A DNA stretch of 64,000 nucleotides, taken from Antedon mediterranea (taxonomy: Eukaryota; Echinodermata; Crinoidea; Comatulida; Antedonidae). The notes beneath the pieces are model-generated. The model saw nothing but the letters and a program-made list of their open reading frames with translations, had not been told where the DNA came from and searched no databases. Both the position numbers and the translations under genes were made by a program. The stretch lies in the NCBI RefSeq assembly GCF_964355755.1, contig NC_092676.1:27138288-27202287 (forward strand). Reading direction: 5' to 3'. Shown piece by piece: positions 26,701 through 36,449 of the stretch (positions within the stretch are counted from its first letter, which is position 1; each line of letters opens with the position of its first letter).

Positions 26701-29700
26701 GCATATCTTTTGGAACTAAAAGTTAATGACATTTTCAAGAACTTTATATAAATATATATCTAATATTGAAAAATCATTTTTTTAGGATACCTTATGAATT
26801 TCTGTAGTATTCTACCTTTATAATGTCGATCTCTGGAATTAACAGTAAGAGGCTTTCTGAACATTTGAAAATAAGCTTTTGATATGTGTAAAACAAGGCT
26901 TATTCAGTGTTACAAGTCCAAATAAAATCAATTAAAATATAATCATATATTTTAGAGTTTTTTAATAGCTAGATTCAACATTTACTATTTTTTAATTTGT
27001 TTAAACTTTGTTTAATGAGGGTGACTCGTAACAGCCAAGCCAGACATGCATGAGGCCTCAACACTTTCATTTAAGTGGGAACATTTGGAAACCATATCTA
27101 TTAAATTTTAGATTTGTTACCTCCAGTTATGCCAAGATCGCCAGGCCCTGCGAGTATTGACTGAACAAGCATGAATATCCTAGATGAGACGTTTTTAGGG
27201 CAGAGTTGAGCCATCTCGCCTAACGTAAACAAATGCTTCACTAGGCTTTCTTCATCCCAGCTAGTCTGTGATTGGTCCTCTGTCAGGACGACTTTTGATA
27301 AGTAACGGTCACATGACTTTAGAATATCTGCACTGATAACAGCAATGGATTTCTGAAAATCTTCTACAGCTGGATTTTGAGCTGAGCACAACTGAGAATA
27401 TAAAGTAAGCAAGTAAACAAAGTGTCCCCTTAATAGCGGGGTGTCCCCTTAATAGGGGTGTCCCTTGAATAGGCTGTAGTGTTAAAACATATAATGTCCT
27501 AAAGAAGGGTTCTAATGTAGTAGAATATAAATAGAGATCAAATATGCTTTAAAGATGTATTGTCCTCCAAAATTCTGAAGATTCCCCTAAAATCCAACTT
27601 TGAATACGCCATTTTGCAACTTTGCAAAATTAATCACTTTCGTAGAAAAAAAAAAATCAAAAAATAATAATTTCACTTGTAAAGACAAAATAAACAGTTA
27701 ATAATAAACACATTGTCTATTTGACTATTTTTTGCTTTTAATTAATTTTTTCAGGTAGATAATTTGTTTGCCGTTTTTTTGGTCAAAATGACTAATATAA
27801 ATTATGTGACATTAAAATGGAATATTCAACAAAAAATGTAAACAACTCATTTTTTTCAGGGGACAATATATCTTTATGGTTCATATGTTTGAATTTTGAC
27901 CAAAGACCTCGATATTGGTAAAAATGCTAACTAAAACTCTGTCTACGCTATAAAATTTTGAAAAAAAAGTGTGATGTGCCCAAATATTGTAGTGATATAC
28001 TTAAATATGGTAGTGATATGACATGACATCATGTCCATATATATGGGCACATCACATTTTTTTTGTCACATAAAGTTTGATAGTGTAGACAGGGCTTAAC
28101 CCAAACCATAATTCAAAATATCAAATCAGCATTTAAATATCACCTTGCTTATAGTACGAACATAATCCACAATAAGTTCCGTTGGAGAGTTAAACCTTTC
28201 AAGACGTAAACTCAGATCATCTGTAAGAGTATTGGCCGTGTCAGAGTCCAGTCGGTCAGCTACCAATCCCAGAACAGTCAAGACACAGCTGAGGGTTTGC
28301 AAGTTAACGTTCGAATCTGGTGATGTGTAACGATTCCATGATTCGATTACAAAGTTTGGGTTCAAGTCTGTTGTACACATTGCAGTGTATGAAAGCAGCA
28401 TCCATGCGGACTAGAATTTTATAAAAAAAAATGAAAAAAAATAAACAATTTTAATTAATTAATTAAGAATTAATTTTTTTTATCCAATGAATAAAAAAAA
28501 ATGTTTACCTCTCTATTGTGAGTATCAATATGTGTGATAAGTGCCTCTACTATTTTTTTGTTTAGTTTCTTCTGGCGAGCCCACATTGAACATGCTTTCT
28601 GCAAGTATTTTCTGTAAACAAAATTATTCTTATTTATAAATCTGATGGAATAACTCGTGTCTTGCAGTTTAAAAGGGCTGAGTTGCAAAAAAATGTTGTC
28701 TCCTCTAAGTGCGTAGGTTGCGTTACTAGTGGGAGCCATGCTTAAGGGTAAGTTTGTGCCGTACAGCTGCCAGTATATGGCACTCATTCGTTTGTCCACA
28801 ATGACAGGGGCTGAGATGGACATCCTTTTCTCTAGTAAATGAATTGGGGCCAAATATCTACACTGGACCTCCAGTGTCCAGTTCTTATAATTCAGAATCA
28901 AGTTCATCTATATCATCATTATCATTACAATCACTGTCTCACTTAGTTGATACTTGCCTCACAGCAAAGCCTTCCGGTCCAGCTATGAAGCTCAACAGGC
29001 TCCAAGCTAGGGTATGGCAATCCTTAGTTGATTTATTCACATGCGTGATCTTCTGCAAGATCACTTCCTCTAACAACTGTAAACAGCGTTCTTGGGCCGT
29101 CATCTCCTTGTCTAACACCATTGGTAGAACAGCATTCAACCACATTCTAAGATAGGAAAAAGAGCTCTTTTTTTTAATGCATATGCCATCAACAAAATCT
29201 AAATAAATATGAGGTTACACACGAAATGAGGGAAATAGTAACTCTGTTGATGTTAAAAATGCGAGTTGGGTATAGATTTCAAATAAAGACAATCTCCCCA
29301 TGTTTTTGTATGCAGTATAGTGATATGTAAAATATGTGTAAAACCATATATACAAAATAGCACTAAGGAAATGTTTACAATGATTCCTGGTGTAGCATAG
29401 GTAAATGTAAAAACATTTTTTATGGTGTATATAATAGATGCCATTTCCCTTAACACTACCTACAAAAATGTTTGAATATGTCACATGATTTAATAGAACA
29501 GGCAAACCTTTGTTGGACTTGATTCTCAGGTCGAAGGAGTAATAGATTTGTAATGGAATTCAGTGCTTGCTTGCGGACGGATAACGCTGGATCCAAACAA
29601 TGCTTGTACAGTACTTCCACTTCACGTTCATTCACGGACATACCATCTAATGCTATTATGTTTGATAAGGCCTACAAAAAAATTACTGAAATCTAAAGCT

Positions 29701-32700
29701 CTGTCTACACTATCAAAATAACTTGACAAAAAAAGTGTGATGTGTCAAAATATGGTAGTGATATGCCCAAATATGGTAGTGATATGACATCATCATGTCC
29801 ATATTTGGCCACATTACATTATTTTGTCAAATAAAGTGTAATAGTGTAGACAGAGTTTTAGTTTGGTTTTAAGGCTAGTTCTCACTTAACTATTAATATT
29901 TTAAAATTGTTGCTTACCTGAATTGCAGCCTTTCTGACTCCGACCTTAAGGTCACCAACTCTGGCTCGTAGCATAGCAACCATGCTTGGTCCATCTTGTG
30001 TTGCTATTAGTCAAAAAAAGGAATTTAAAGATTGGCGGGATGTGTATGTTAGCCAAAGACTTCATTATAAAATTACAGAGCCATTGGTATTAAGAACAGT
30101 AAACAATTGTCAACAGAATTGATAAAAACTTGATGTATTCAATGAAATACAACAATAAATAGTAGATATGGGGACATCTCCAAGGTTCAACAAATTGTCC
30201 CCTTATTATAGGGATGTCACAAAAGATGGTTTTAATGGAATAAAAACAAAATATATTACATGTATCACCAGATAGTTCAAGTAGCATTGCAGGTGAACCA
30301 CCAAACAGGTTCCCAGGTGTGGCACCATCTTTCTTCACATGTCTTTGATCCTCCACGCCTCCTCCTTCATTATCTGTTGCCTCATCTGTAGTATTACCAT
30401 CAGTGGTTGGTTTATTTGCGGGCTGCAGATTGGCTGGTGTGCAATTAATCAATTGGTCCGATTTGTTGAACAAACTTGTGAGTGCTTGTAGGACGGTTGG
30501 GTCACCAGATGAAGTGAACATTGCAAAACAAGACAGCGCTTTTGCACGAACCCTGTAACAATGATGATGATATAACAATGTTAGATAAGAAGTTAAAGAT
30601 GGGAACGTATACTCAGCCTCGTTTTAACCTTACAATCCTCTTTAAAGCTCTGTCTACACTCATGTATATAGATGTGATTATTGGCCGTGATAACCCATGA
30701 TCATGGTCAATTTTGGTAGCGCCTTGAGCACTTCTAGTGGATATGTGCGCTTTATGAATTATTATTACTATTTTGACAAAAAAGTATAATGTGCCCAAAT
30801 ATTGTAGTAATATGTTTAAATATGGTAGTGATATGACATTGTAAGGTAAAGTTCTTATGATTATAAATGATATCATCTGTGTTGCAATAAACTTACGTCG
30901 GTGCTTTGTCAGAGCAGCGACCTATCAACATCATAAGTAACAGTTGGTAAGAGGCTACTTGCTCAGCATCAGGTGTCCCATCACCTAAAATAAATAATAA
31001 ATATTTATTACAATCAACTCTCCCAATAATTTTCTTAAATCCGGAAATTCTCCCAAAACATTTCTTGACGTCTAAACAGTCCCAAATTCATTTCTACCAT
31101 TAAAAACACATTCCAAATACCAGACTTTCCAGAAAACCACACATATTAGGCCAGCCCACAGGTGTCTGGTATTGGGAGTTGATTAAAAATAATTAGAAAA
31201 TACAAAACGTTAAGAATAAATGTTAGCTCTGGGTTAAAAATAAAGAAATAAAAAGTTCAAACCTTGTTGAGAAGTTTTCTGTGAATTTTCTAACATTACA
31301 CTAACCACTTCTAAAGCAAAAACACGGAAACCAGTCTAACAAGAAAAAAGAAAATAAAAAATAATAAACAATACATAAACAATTGTCACAAAAAAATTTA
31401 ACATCTGTCTCAAATATCAAACCCAACTATGTTGTGGGTTTGAATTTTATCTATCTTTCCACTTATTGACTACACAGCATATTTTTTTTATCAGATAAGC
31501 AAAATATATATTAAAACTGCCTTATCAAGATAATCATATTTTTAAGTATACACTACATAATTGAATATACCTTAGTATTTTTAGAGTATTTATAAAGCCA
31601 TTGCATAAAGGCAGCATTAAAATTGCTTGGTAGGACGGCTAAGATGCTAGTCATGGCAACAGCAATGCGTGGACGATATTCTGACCTGTCGGGAACCTTG
31701 ACGCAAAGGTGCTGAAGAAGAACTCGAACACTGACGTGCGACAACTCACCTAGGTGCTTTATCAAATAACTACAAGAAAAGATAACAAAATGTATACAAT
31801 ATAGTCTGCTTAAAGCTCTGTCTACACTATCAATGTAGTTTGACAAAAAAGTGTGATGTGCCCAAATATGGTAGTGATATGACATCATTGTGTCCATATA
31901 TTGGAACATAACATTTTTTGTCACATAAAGTTTGATAGTGTAGACAGAGCTTTATATTTTCAATTTTATTTTTTCAGATTATTGATTTAAATGTCACACA
32001 TCAGCAGAGTGAATCAGAGTGGACTGTGGGTATCATACAGCATTAGTCTTCTTTAGAGATTGTTAGCCCAGAGCCATGATATCACTGCGTTCCACTGGGG
32101 CACTCTAGAATACATATCATTACCCCCTTTATATTTTCAATCAAACAAGTATGGCAACAAACTCCAATAATGCAGCTAGTAATCAGCAACAATTTGTGTC
32201 TTGACCTTACCAGGTACCCATTTGTATACCTGGGTGGAGAAAAGCAGATATTTTTGGCTTGGGAGAATTTACTTTATTATGTTCACACTGAAATACTAAC
32301 CAGACATATGCAACAGCATTATCTTTGATGTTTTGAATGTCTTTAGGAATGGATGAGGCAGATACCCCTTCATTTTCACCAATAAGCATAAGTATACTTG
32401 GCATCAAATGTTTGAATATCTAAAAAAACACAAATGAATATTAAGCTCTGTCAAAGTTTATGTGACCATATATGGACATAATTATGTCATCACTACCATA
32501 TTTGGGCATATCACTACCGTATTTGGGCACATCACACTTTTTTTGTCAAACTAGTTTGATAGTGTAGACAGAGCTTTAGATAACAATAATAAATCAAAAT
32601 TTATTTCACAAACTTTCAATTGCATGATGTCATGCCAAACTGTACTATGCTATCCTAACCCAACATTTTTCGTTAAACATTGACTGACCAATTTGTTCTG

Positions 32701-35700
32701 CGCTTAGAGGCACCCTGAATTTTGCGATATATTATTGAACATTATTATCAGTCATCATCATATCTTTATTTGTCCATTAAAAAGAATTGACATATCAAAG
32801 TAACTGGCATATCAAATATATATCAAACAGTAAAAATACACAGAAAAACAAAACACAAAACAACACAATTCTTGATAAAAAGTGGCTAAACTATTATAAA
32901 GTTGTTTGTATGCTTACCGTTTTAACTGTTGTGTCCACCTCACCGTGTACTGGTGTACAGAGACTAGTCAGCCCAATGAACGCTAGTTCAGTTGGTGATT
33001 TTGTGTTACTGTAAAAATAAGTAAACATAAACATTATTCTCTTTCGTGCATAGCATTATTTTTTTAAAATTGTTTTGTTTTATCTCAGCCTGTTATTGGA
33101 GGTATTTTATTCTCTGTTGAATAAAATAAAAATATTTACTTACTGAGTATTTGTAAACTGGATATTGTGAATATTTGGTTCTGATTTAGTGAGATCTGTT
33201 AATACCTGAAGCACGAACTGACAACAATGTTCAGACTGCTTCAACGAATAATTATTCAACAAACTAACTAACTCCTGTAAAAAAAGATGAAAAATTACTC
33301 TTATATGGCTCATGTGTACATCTCCTATGAAAATAGGGGATCGTCTCCTATGAAAGTAGAGGATCGTCTCCTATGAAAGTAGGGGATAGTCTCTTATAAA
33401 AATAGGGGATCGTCTCCTATGAAAGTAGGGGATCATCTCTTATGAAAGTAGGGGATCATCTCTTATGAAAGTAGGGGATCATCTTCTATGAAAGTAGAGG
33501 ATCGTCTTGAAAGTAGGGGATCATCTCCTATGCCCTGCTTAGAATGAGTAAGTCCAATATTTTGTTAAAAAGATTATGACAATTGATTAATCAAAATGAC
33601 CCTTATCAATTTATATCAATATGATTGGGCTCATTTATATCAGTCGAATGTCTTTGTTGGAGCAGAGGTAAGAAAAATATTTTACCTTTAAGGCGTTGAC
33701 TATACATCCTTTGAGTTTATGTACATCACTAGCAGTAAGAGTAGTAATAACATCGTCCTCATCGCTGTCATCACTATCATCCATGTCTATTTGATTGACA
33801 GCCCCAGTCTGCTGCTGGGTATCACCCCGGTGTTGCCTTTTACCTGGTCCTTGGCTGGATGAAGTTTGGCTTTCATTACGTTTTCTCTTACCAGGTACTA
33901 AAAATGCATTTTACGAACATGATTATTTTTGTTGGGAGGTAGATAAGTTATGCTAACTTCGACTTACAGATTTGTAAAAAAAATGCTAGGCCTAGGCCAC
34001 GCTACGGCTAGTAGACCCTGTCGCAATCGCGGCCCACCACACGATGAGGCTTCTTGAATTGAGTTTGCTTAGCTAGCTAGGCCTAATAAATGCTAAGCCT
34101 CCTTTATCAGCAATGACAAACTGTATTTTCTTTATGGTTTAGCCGTAACAATAAGAAAACGTATAATAAATACATTTTGGTTCTTATTCGAAATCGTTAT
34201 CCATTGTTTATTGCCATCTGTCTAGCACAAAATGGGTACCCACAAAACTCCGCTCAAGTTCTCAACGCTAAAACAACTCACAGATATTATACTAGCGCGA
34301 GTTATAGGACGCCGCCTATCCTATTTAACCTGCTTGAGAGAACCGATATGGTCCCACATTATCACCTCTGTCGTTTGTTTATCGAATTATGTACTTTTTT
34401 TTTAGCGCGTTGTGTGTGTATTCGGACCGCTGAAAGACGTCGACTTAGACGAATTTCGACTTAGAAAAATTCAACTTACAAATAAAAATTACACAGTAAT
34501 GTATAGGAAAGAATTGGGACTTTCATAAAAATTCGACTTTCGCGATTTTTCGAATTACACGAATTTGACTTAGGCGGAGTCGACTGTACTTTGATGCTAA
34601 CTTTGTAAGTATTAGCAGGTTTAAAAATAATAGTCAACCAAAAAATGGAAATATAATTACCATTGTCAGGCCACAACTTGAACGTTTCCAAAGCTTTCTC
34701 AAATATTATAGGATGTAGAATATTAAAGGCGCCACTACCTAATAAATAGAAAATATCAGCTTCAGTTTTTGTAAATGTTGGCATTCAGGCTCTATTTTTT
34801 TCTTCTCTCATTTTAAACTTGTGTCATACAACAACAAAAACAAACATACATTAATTCAAGATTTCCCAGGGTCATATATTCTCAATTCTGGTCAAGTGCA
34901 AAGTACCATGGTAACAAAATGCCGTGGGAGACACACTGATCTTGTATCAAACCTGTTAGTGGCGGTAATTATCGCTGTTGGTTTCGATTGAATAAAATAA
35001 AAATAAATAAATAAATATAAATGTATTTGAGTTGTAGCACTCTTATAGGGTTATAGGCCATTATCTGTTTATCCAGGTAAGCTAGGCATGAAATAGACTA
35101 GCAAAGTAACAGATTCTGTACAAGGATTTACCTGGAATTTGCAAGATAATCAGGTACAAAGTGGTAGCCAGGGTAGCTGCTTCTCTTTGATATATATTGG
35201 ACAGATATCTGTCAGCCGAATCTAACAGATGACACAAAAGAACTAACACAGTCCGAGGAGACAACTCTTTATCTTGAAAGATCCCCCAAAATTCTGAAAC
35301 ATACAAAATTATAGTCATTTTAAAAACAATATGTGAAAAAACACACTATGCAGAATTTTTAGATAAAAATAATCCAGCAGACTACCAACCCACAAAATCG
35401 TGGGCCATCGAATTGAATGCTTGTAAATGATTACAGATTCCACAATGGTACAGTAAGTCACATGTCAATTGTGTCATACTCAAACGCAAGAATAGATGTT
35501 TACTTTTTTACTGTATGCCTCAGCTCTTCAGATTAATTAGGAGAATTGGTACTGTGTTGTGTACGTAAATGTACTTATGTAAAAATAAGAAATAAAGGAA
35601 CACACTTAAAAAATAAATCAGGGGAATACTGTATCTCTAGGCAAGATTTTCTCTCTCATTTGTGGTATAAACAACACTTTTTAATTATTCACATTAATAT

Positions 35701-36449
35701 CATCTTTAATGTCATCACTATAAAATCATCATGTCGATGTAAGTTATTAATGGTGCTGCTGCACAACTGGCTACCATTATGGGAAAGTAAATTCATTCAT
35801 GTCTCTGCTTTTTGTTGTTGCAAATTGAATTGCAAATTACTAACCCTTGGAATCTGTTGCATCGCTTGTCCAACACCTGAATGCTTCCACGGCACTCTTT
35901 AACTGCGGCACAAGGTATCGTTCATCAGCAATACATTGTTTTAAGTTTTCTGGGATGACTATTTCATCAAGCAGATCCTGATTCCACAAACTATCTAAAT
36001 CTGGTATTTCTGCAGAAGAATATCAACATCATCAGTTAAAATCAACGTAAAAAATTATCATATTCATTCTTATTATTTATTAAATTAGGCCATTTGAAAT
36101 TCAGCTCGGCCTGTTATATAACACTAGTACTCTAGACCTAGCTAGGCCCATGTAAACAAGATTCACAGCGAAGACATGATGGCAAACGCGCCGGAAAGAC
36201 CCCGTTCGGGATCGGGAGGTTGACTAGACTCGCTGCCTAGCTTTTAAAACGTTTAGGCCTAGGCCTAGCCTAGTCTAACGCAAAACAGTTGCTGCAAGCC
36301 TAATTACAAGCTAAAACTATTGCAATTAATATTATGAAAGTAAATCATAACGAGGCGTAAATAGAAAGAGATATAATATTTAGACCTTTACTAATTTCTT
36401 CAATTTTAAGACAATTTAGGACATTCGAGGTGCGAGTTATATTATCCAT
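17793..36449 (-). CDS. NCAPD3: Condensin-2 complex subunit D3
   Basis: HEAT-repeat subunit of condensin II, acting in the nucleus in chromosome compaction. Exons in transcript order: 36386-36449, 35845-36009, 35132-35293, 34661-34738, 33686-33897, 33144-33274, 32918-33008, 32301-32419, 31571-31769, 31263-31335, 30897-30984, 30269-30552, 29918-30003, 29508-29671, 28958-29146, 28509-28611, 28144-28410, 27121-27391, 26307-26556, 25780-25888, 25532-25616, 25106-25210, 24610-24764, 24028-24117, 23638-23805, 23287-23371, 22945-23159, 21437-21570, 20409-20910, 19065-19233, 18737-18830, 17793-18102. They sum to 5217 nt, 1738 codons, in phase. Family marks: [15 protein letters not shown]; the Cnd1-type region [17 protein letters not shown] to [19 protein letters not shown] (about 945-1035); [24 protein letters not shown]; a basic KWNVKS tail. 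It is longer than vertebrate NCAPD3 (about 1500 residues), partly from repeats near 1455-1510 and 1662-1735. Exon 15 uses a GC donor. Confidence 0.95.
17805..18026 (-). repeat. NCAPD3: Two-copy 111-nt coding tandem repeat in last NCAPD3 exon
   Basis: A 37-residue unit starting [13 protein letters not shown] and ending SKQPAPRKS plus three residues is present twice (18026-17916 and 17915-17805). The units differ at only a few codons (DT/DS, HS/HL, and the last residues). The protein then ends RRK. The unit is basic and contains QTRSASK and PAPRKS, which look like phosphorylatable or nuclear-targeting tail sequence. High identity suggests a recent duplication. Confidence 0.9.
18262..18423. repeat. 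80-bp tandem duplication in NCAPD3 intron
   Basis: Two nearly identical copies start with gcaccaacgctgatgtagg and gcaccaacgatgatgtagg at 18265 and 18345, each running through aactgtcatgaatt. Non-coding. Confidence 0.9.
19326..19562 (+). mobile_element. tRNA-derived SINE-like element
   Basis: Contains a tRNA-like head: gtggagttgtggtttgctgg, an A-box-like tggttatgatgc, and a B-box-like tgttcaaatcc followed by a paired acaactccac arm. A tail about 150 bp long ends in a t/a-rich run. It lies in an NCAPD3 intron in antisense orientation. It is too long and imperfect for a working tRNA gene. Confidence 0.55.
19564..20098. mobile_element. MITE family M2, copy 1
   Basis: Ends taaagatgtattgtccctt and aagggacaatatatcttta are inverted repeats. 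The same tips bound a shorter copy at 27550-27875. About 535 bp, no coding capacity, in an NCAPD3 intron. Confidence 0.75.
20535..20690 (-). repeat. NCAPD3: 24-nt coding minisatellite in NCAPD3 exon 29
   Basis: Six full units and a partial seventh encode the octapeptide ATKNNENG and variants ([24 protein letters not shown]), about residues 1455-1510. The unit is an exact multiple of three, so copy-number change keeps frame. The segment is predicted disordered, between a conserved basic helix and the RAISTPD region. An antisense frame over the same bases is also open, as expected of a repeat without stops. Confidence 0.9.
21202..21362 (+). mobile_element. M1 MITE copy 2
   Basis: Both tips present (aaagctatgtctacactatc and gatagtgtagacacagcttt), with the inner dyad gatgtgcccaaatatgg / ccatatatgggcacat. 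NCAPD3 intron. Confidence 0.9.
21600..21780. mobile_element. Relative of the 7428-7592 palindromic element
   Basis: Shares tgttcgatttgatttgccgg, catagccgtgtgaaaa and tgccg words with 7428-7592 and is similarly bounded by ttcac/gtgaa-type words. It directly precedes the 37-bp minisatellite. Boundaries are approximate. Confidence 0.4.
21815..22589. repeat. 37-bp minisatellite, 21 copies
   Basis: Unit: acggccatccgtccgtattc followed by aggggacacaataaaat. I count 21 units by their attcaggggacac word; one is 36 bp. Variation is nearly limited to catcCgt/catcTgt and a few others, so the array is very homogeneous. It has no non-repeated spacers, so it is not a CRISPR array. It lies in the NCAPD3 intron between exons 27 and 28. 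Confidence 0.97.
22758..22903 (-). mobile_element. M1 MITE copy 3
   Basis: Reverse orientation: gctgtctacactatcaaact at the left, gtcaaactagtttgatag at the right, with two copies of the internal accatatttgggca subunit. It lies 42 bp from NCAPD3 exon 27. Confidence 0.9.
24257..24466. repeat. 32-bp minisatellite, about 7 copies
   Basis: Unit ccagtggtctaaattggtca plus tacaatgaatgt, with variants. NCAPD3 intron 23. Confidence 0.9.
24864..24983 (-). mobile_element. M1 MITE copy 4 (left end truncated)
   Basis: The left tip is reduced to taaagctgtaacaaaa; the right tip gatagtgtagacagagctta is intact. Internal gtgcccatatatg / catatttgggcacatc pair kept. Confidence 0.85.
25236..25401 (+). mobile_element. 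M1 MITE copy 5
   Basis: Tips ttaagctctgcctacactat and gatagtgtagagagagctta. Two internal atagtagtgatatg-type subunits. NCAPD3 intron between exons 21 and 22. Confidence 0.9.
25926..26215 (+). mobile_element. tRNA-derived SINE
   Basis: Starts gtgagtggccgagcggttaa, with an A-box-like tggccgagcgg and a B-box-like gcgttcaaggc closed by gctcactcac, the pattern of a Leu/Ser-type tRNA head. A tRNA-unrelated body follows (ttcatctttcgagatgagta, ggggttaccccggtgtacta). Similar tRNA-derived SINEs are known from sea urchins, as I recall. Antisense in NCAPD3 intron 19. Confidence 0.7.
27550..27875. mobile_element. MITE family M2, copy 2
   Basis: Ends taaagatgtattgtcctcc and aggggacaatatatcttta match copy 1 (19564-20098), but the interior is shorter and different. 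NCAPD3 intron 18 side. Confidence 0.7.
27933..28099 (+). mobile_element. M1 MITE copy 6
   Basis: Tips aaaactctgtctacgctat and gatagtgtagacagggctta; 45 bp from NCAPD3 exon 17. Two internal subunits. Confidence 0.9.
28956..28957 (-). promoter_or_regulatory. NCAPD3: GC (non-GT) 5' splice site of NCAPD3 intron 15
   Basis: Exon 15 must end at 28958 because only then does the frame join the AGA AAA TAC start of exon 16 (RKYLQKAC). The donor reads AG|GCAAGT, the strong consensus seen at GC-AG introns. No GT donor nearby keeps frame. Confidence 0.8.
29694..29860 (+). mobile_element. M1 MITE copy 7
   Basis: Tips aaagctctgtctacactatc and aatagtgtagacagagtttt; sits 23 bp beyond the acceptor of NCAPD3 exon 14. 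Two internal subunits. Confidence 0.9.
30642..30845 (+). mobile_element. M1 MITE copy 8, split by a SINE-tail-like insertion
   Basis: The left tip taaagctctgtctacact is followed not by M1 body but by 30664-30772, which reads ggtagcgccttgagcacttc then atgtgcgctttatgaattat and ATT repeats, a common SINE 3'-tail type. M1 body then resumes at ttgacaaaaaagtataatg. The right M1 tip is missing. Confidence 0.75.
31812..31953 (+). mobile_element. M1 MITE copy 9
   Basis: Tips aaagctctgtctacactatc and gatagtgtagacagagcttt are perfect inverted repeats; a single internal subunit makes this a short form. About 40 bp from NCAPD3 exon 9. Confidence 0.92.
32441..32579 (-). mobile_element. M1 MITE copy 10
   Basis: Reverse orientation; left tip ttaagctctgtcaaagttta lost the tacactatc part, right tip gatagtgtagacagagcttt intact. 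Two internal subunits. Confidence 0.9.
33325..33530. repeat. 23-bp minisatellite, about 9 copies
   Basis: Unit ggggatcgtctcctatgaaa plus gta, with variants, in NCAPD3 intron 5. Confidence 0.9.
33960..34590. mobile_element. Putative DNA element in NCAPD3 intron 4
   Basis: CpG-richer than its surroundings. The right end reads aggcggagtcgactgtac, preceded by several cgactta / gaatt words (gacgaatttcgacttag). The left side has cttcgacttacag. This pattern recalls inverted-repeat DNA elements with CAGTCGACTCCG ends, but a matching left tip is not clear, so limits are approximate. Confidence 0.35.

Noticed and set aside
28623-28907. Additional NCAPD3 coding exon from the open intron sequence
   Set aside because: Homology runs directly from AVR (exon 15) to KYLQKAC (exon 16). 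The intron frame has no family similarity and retention stops at once.
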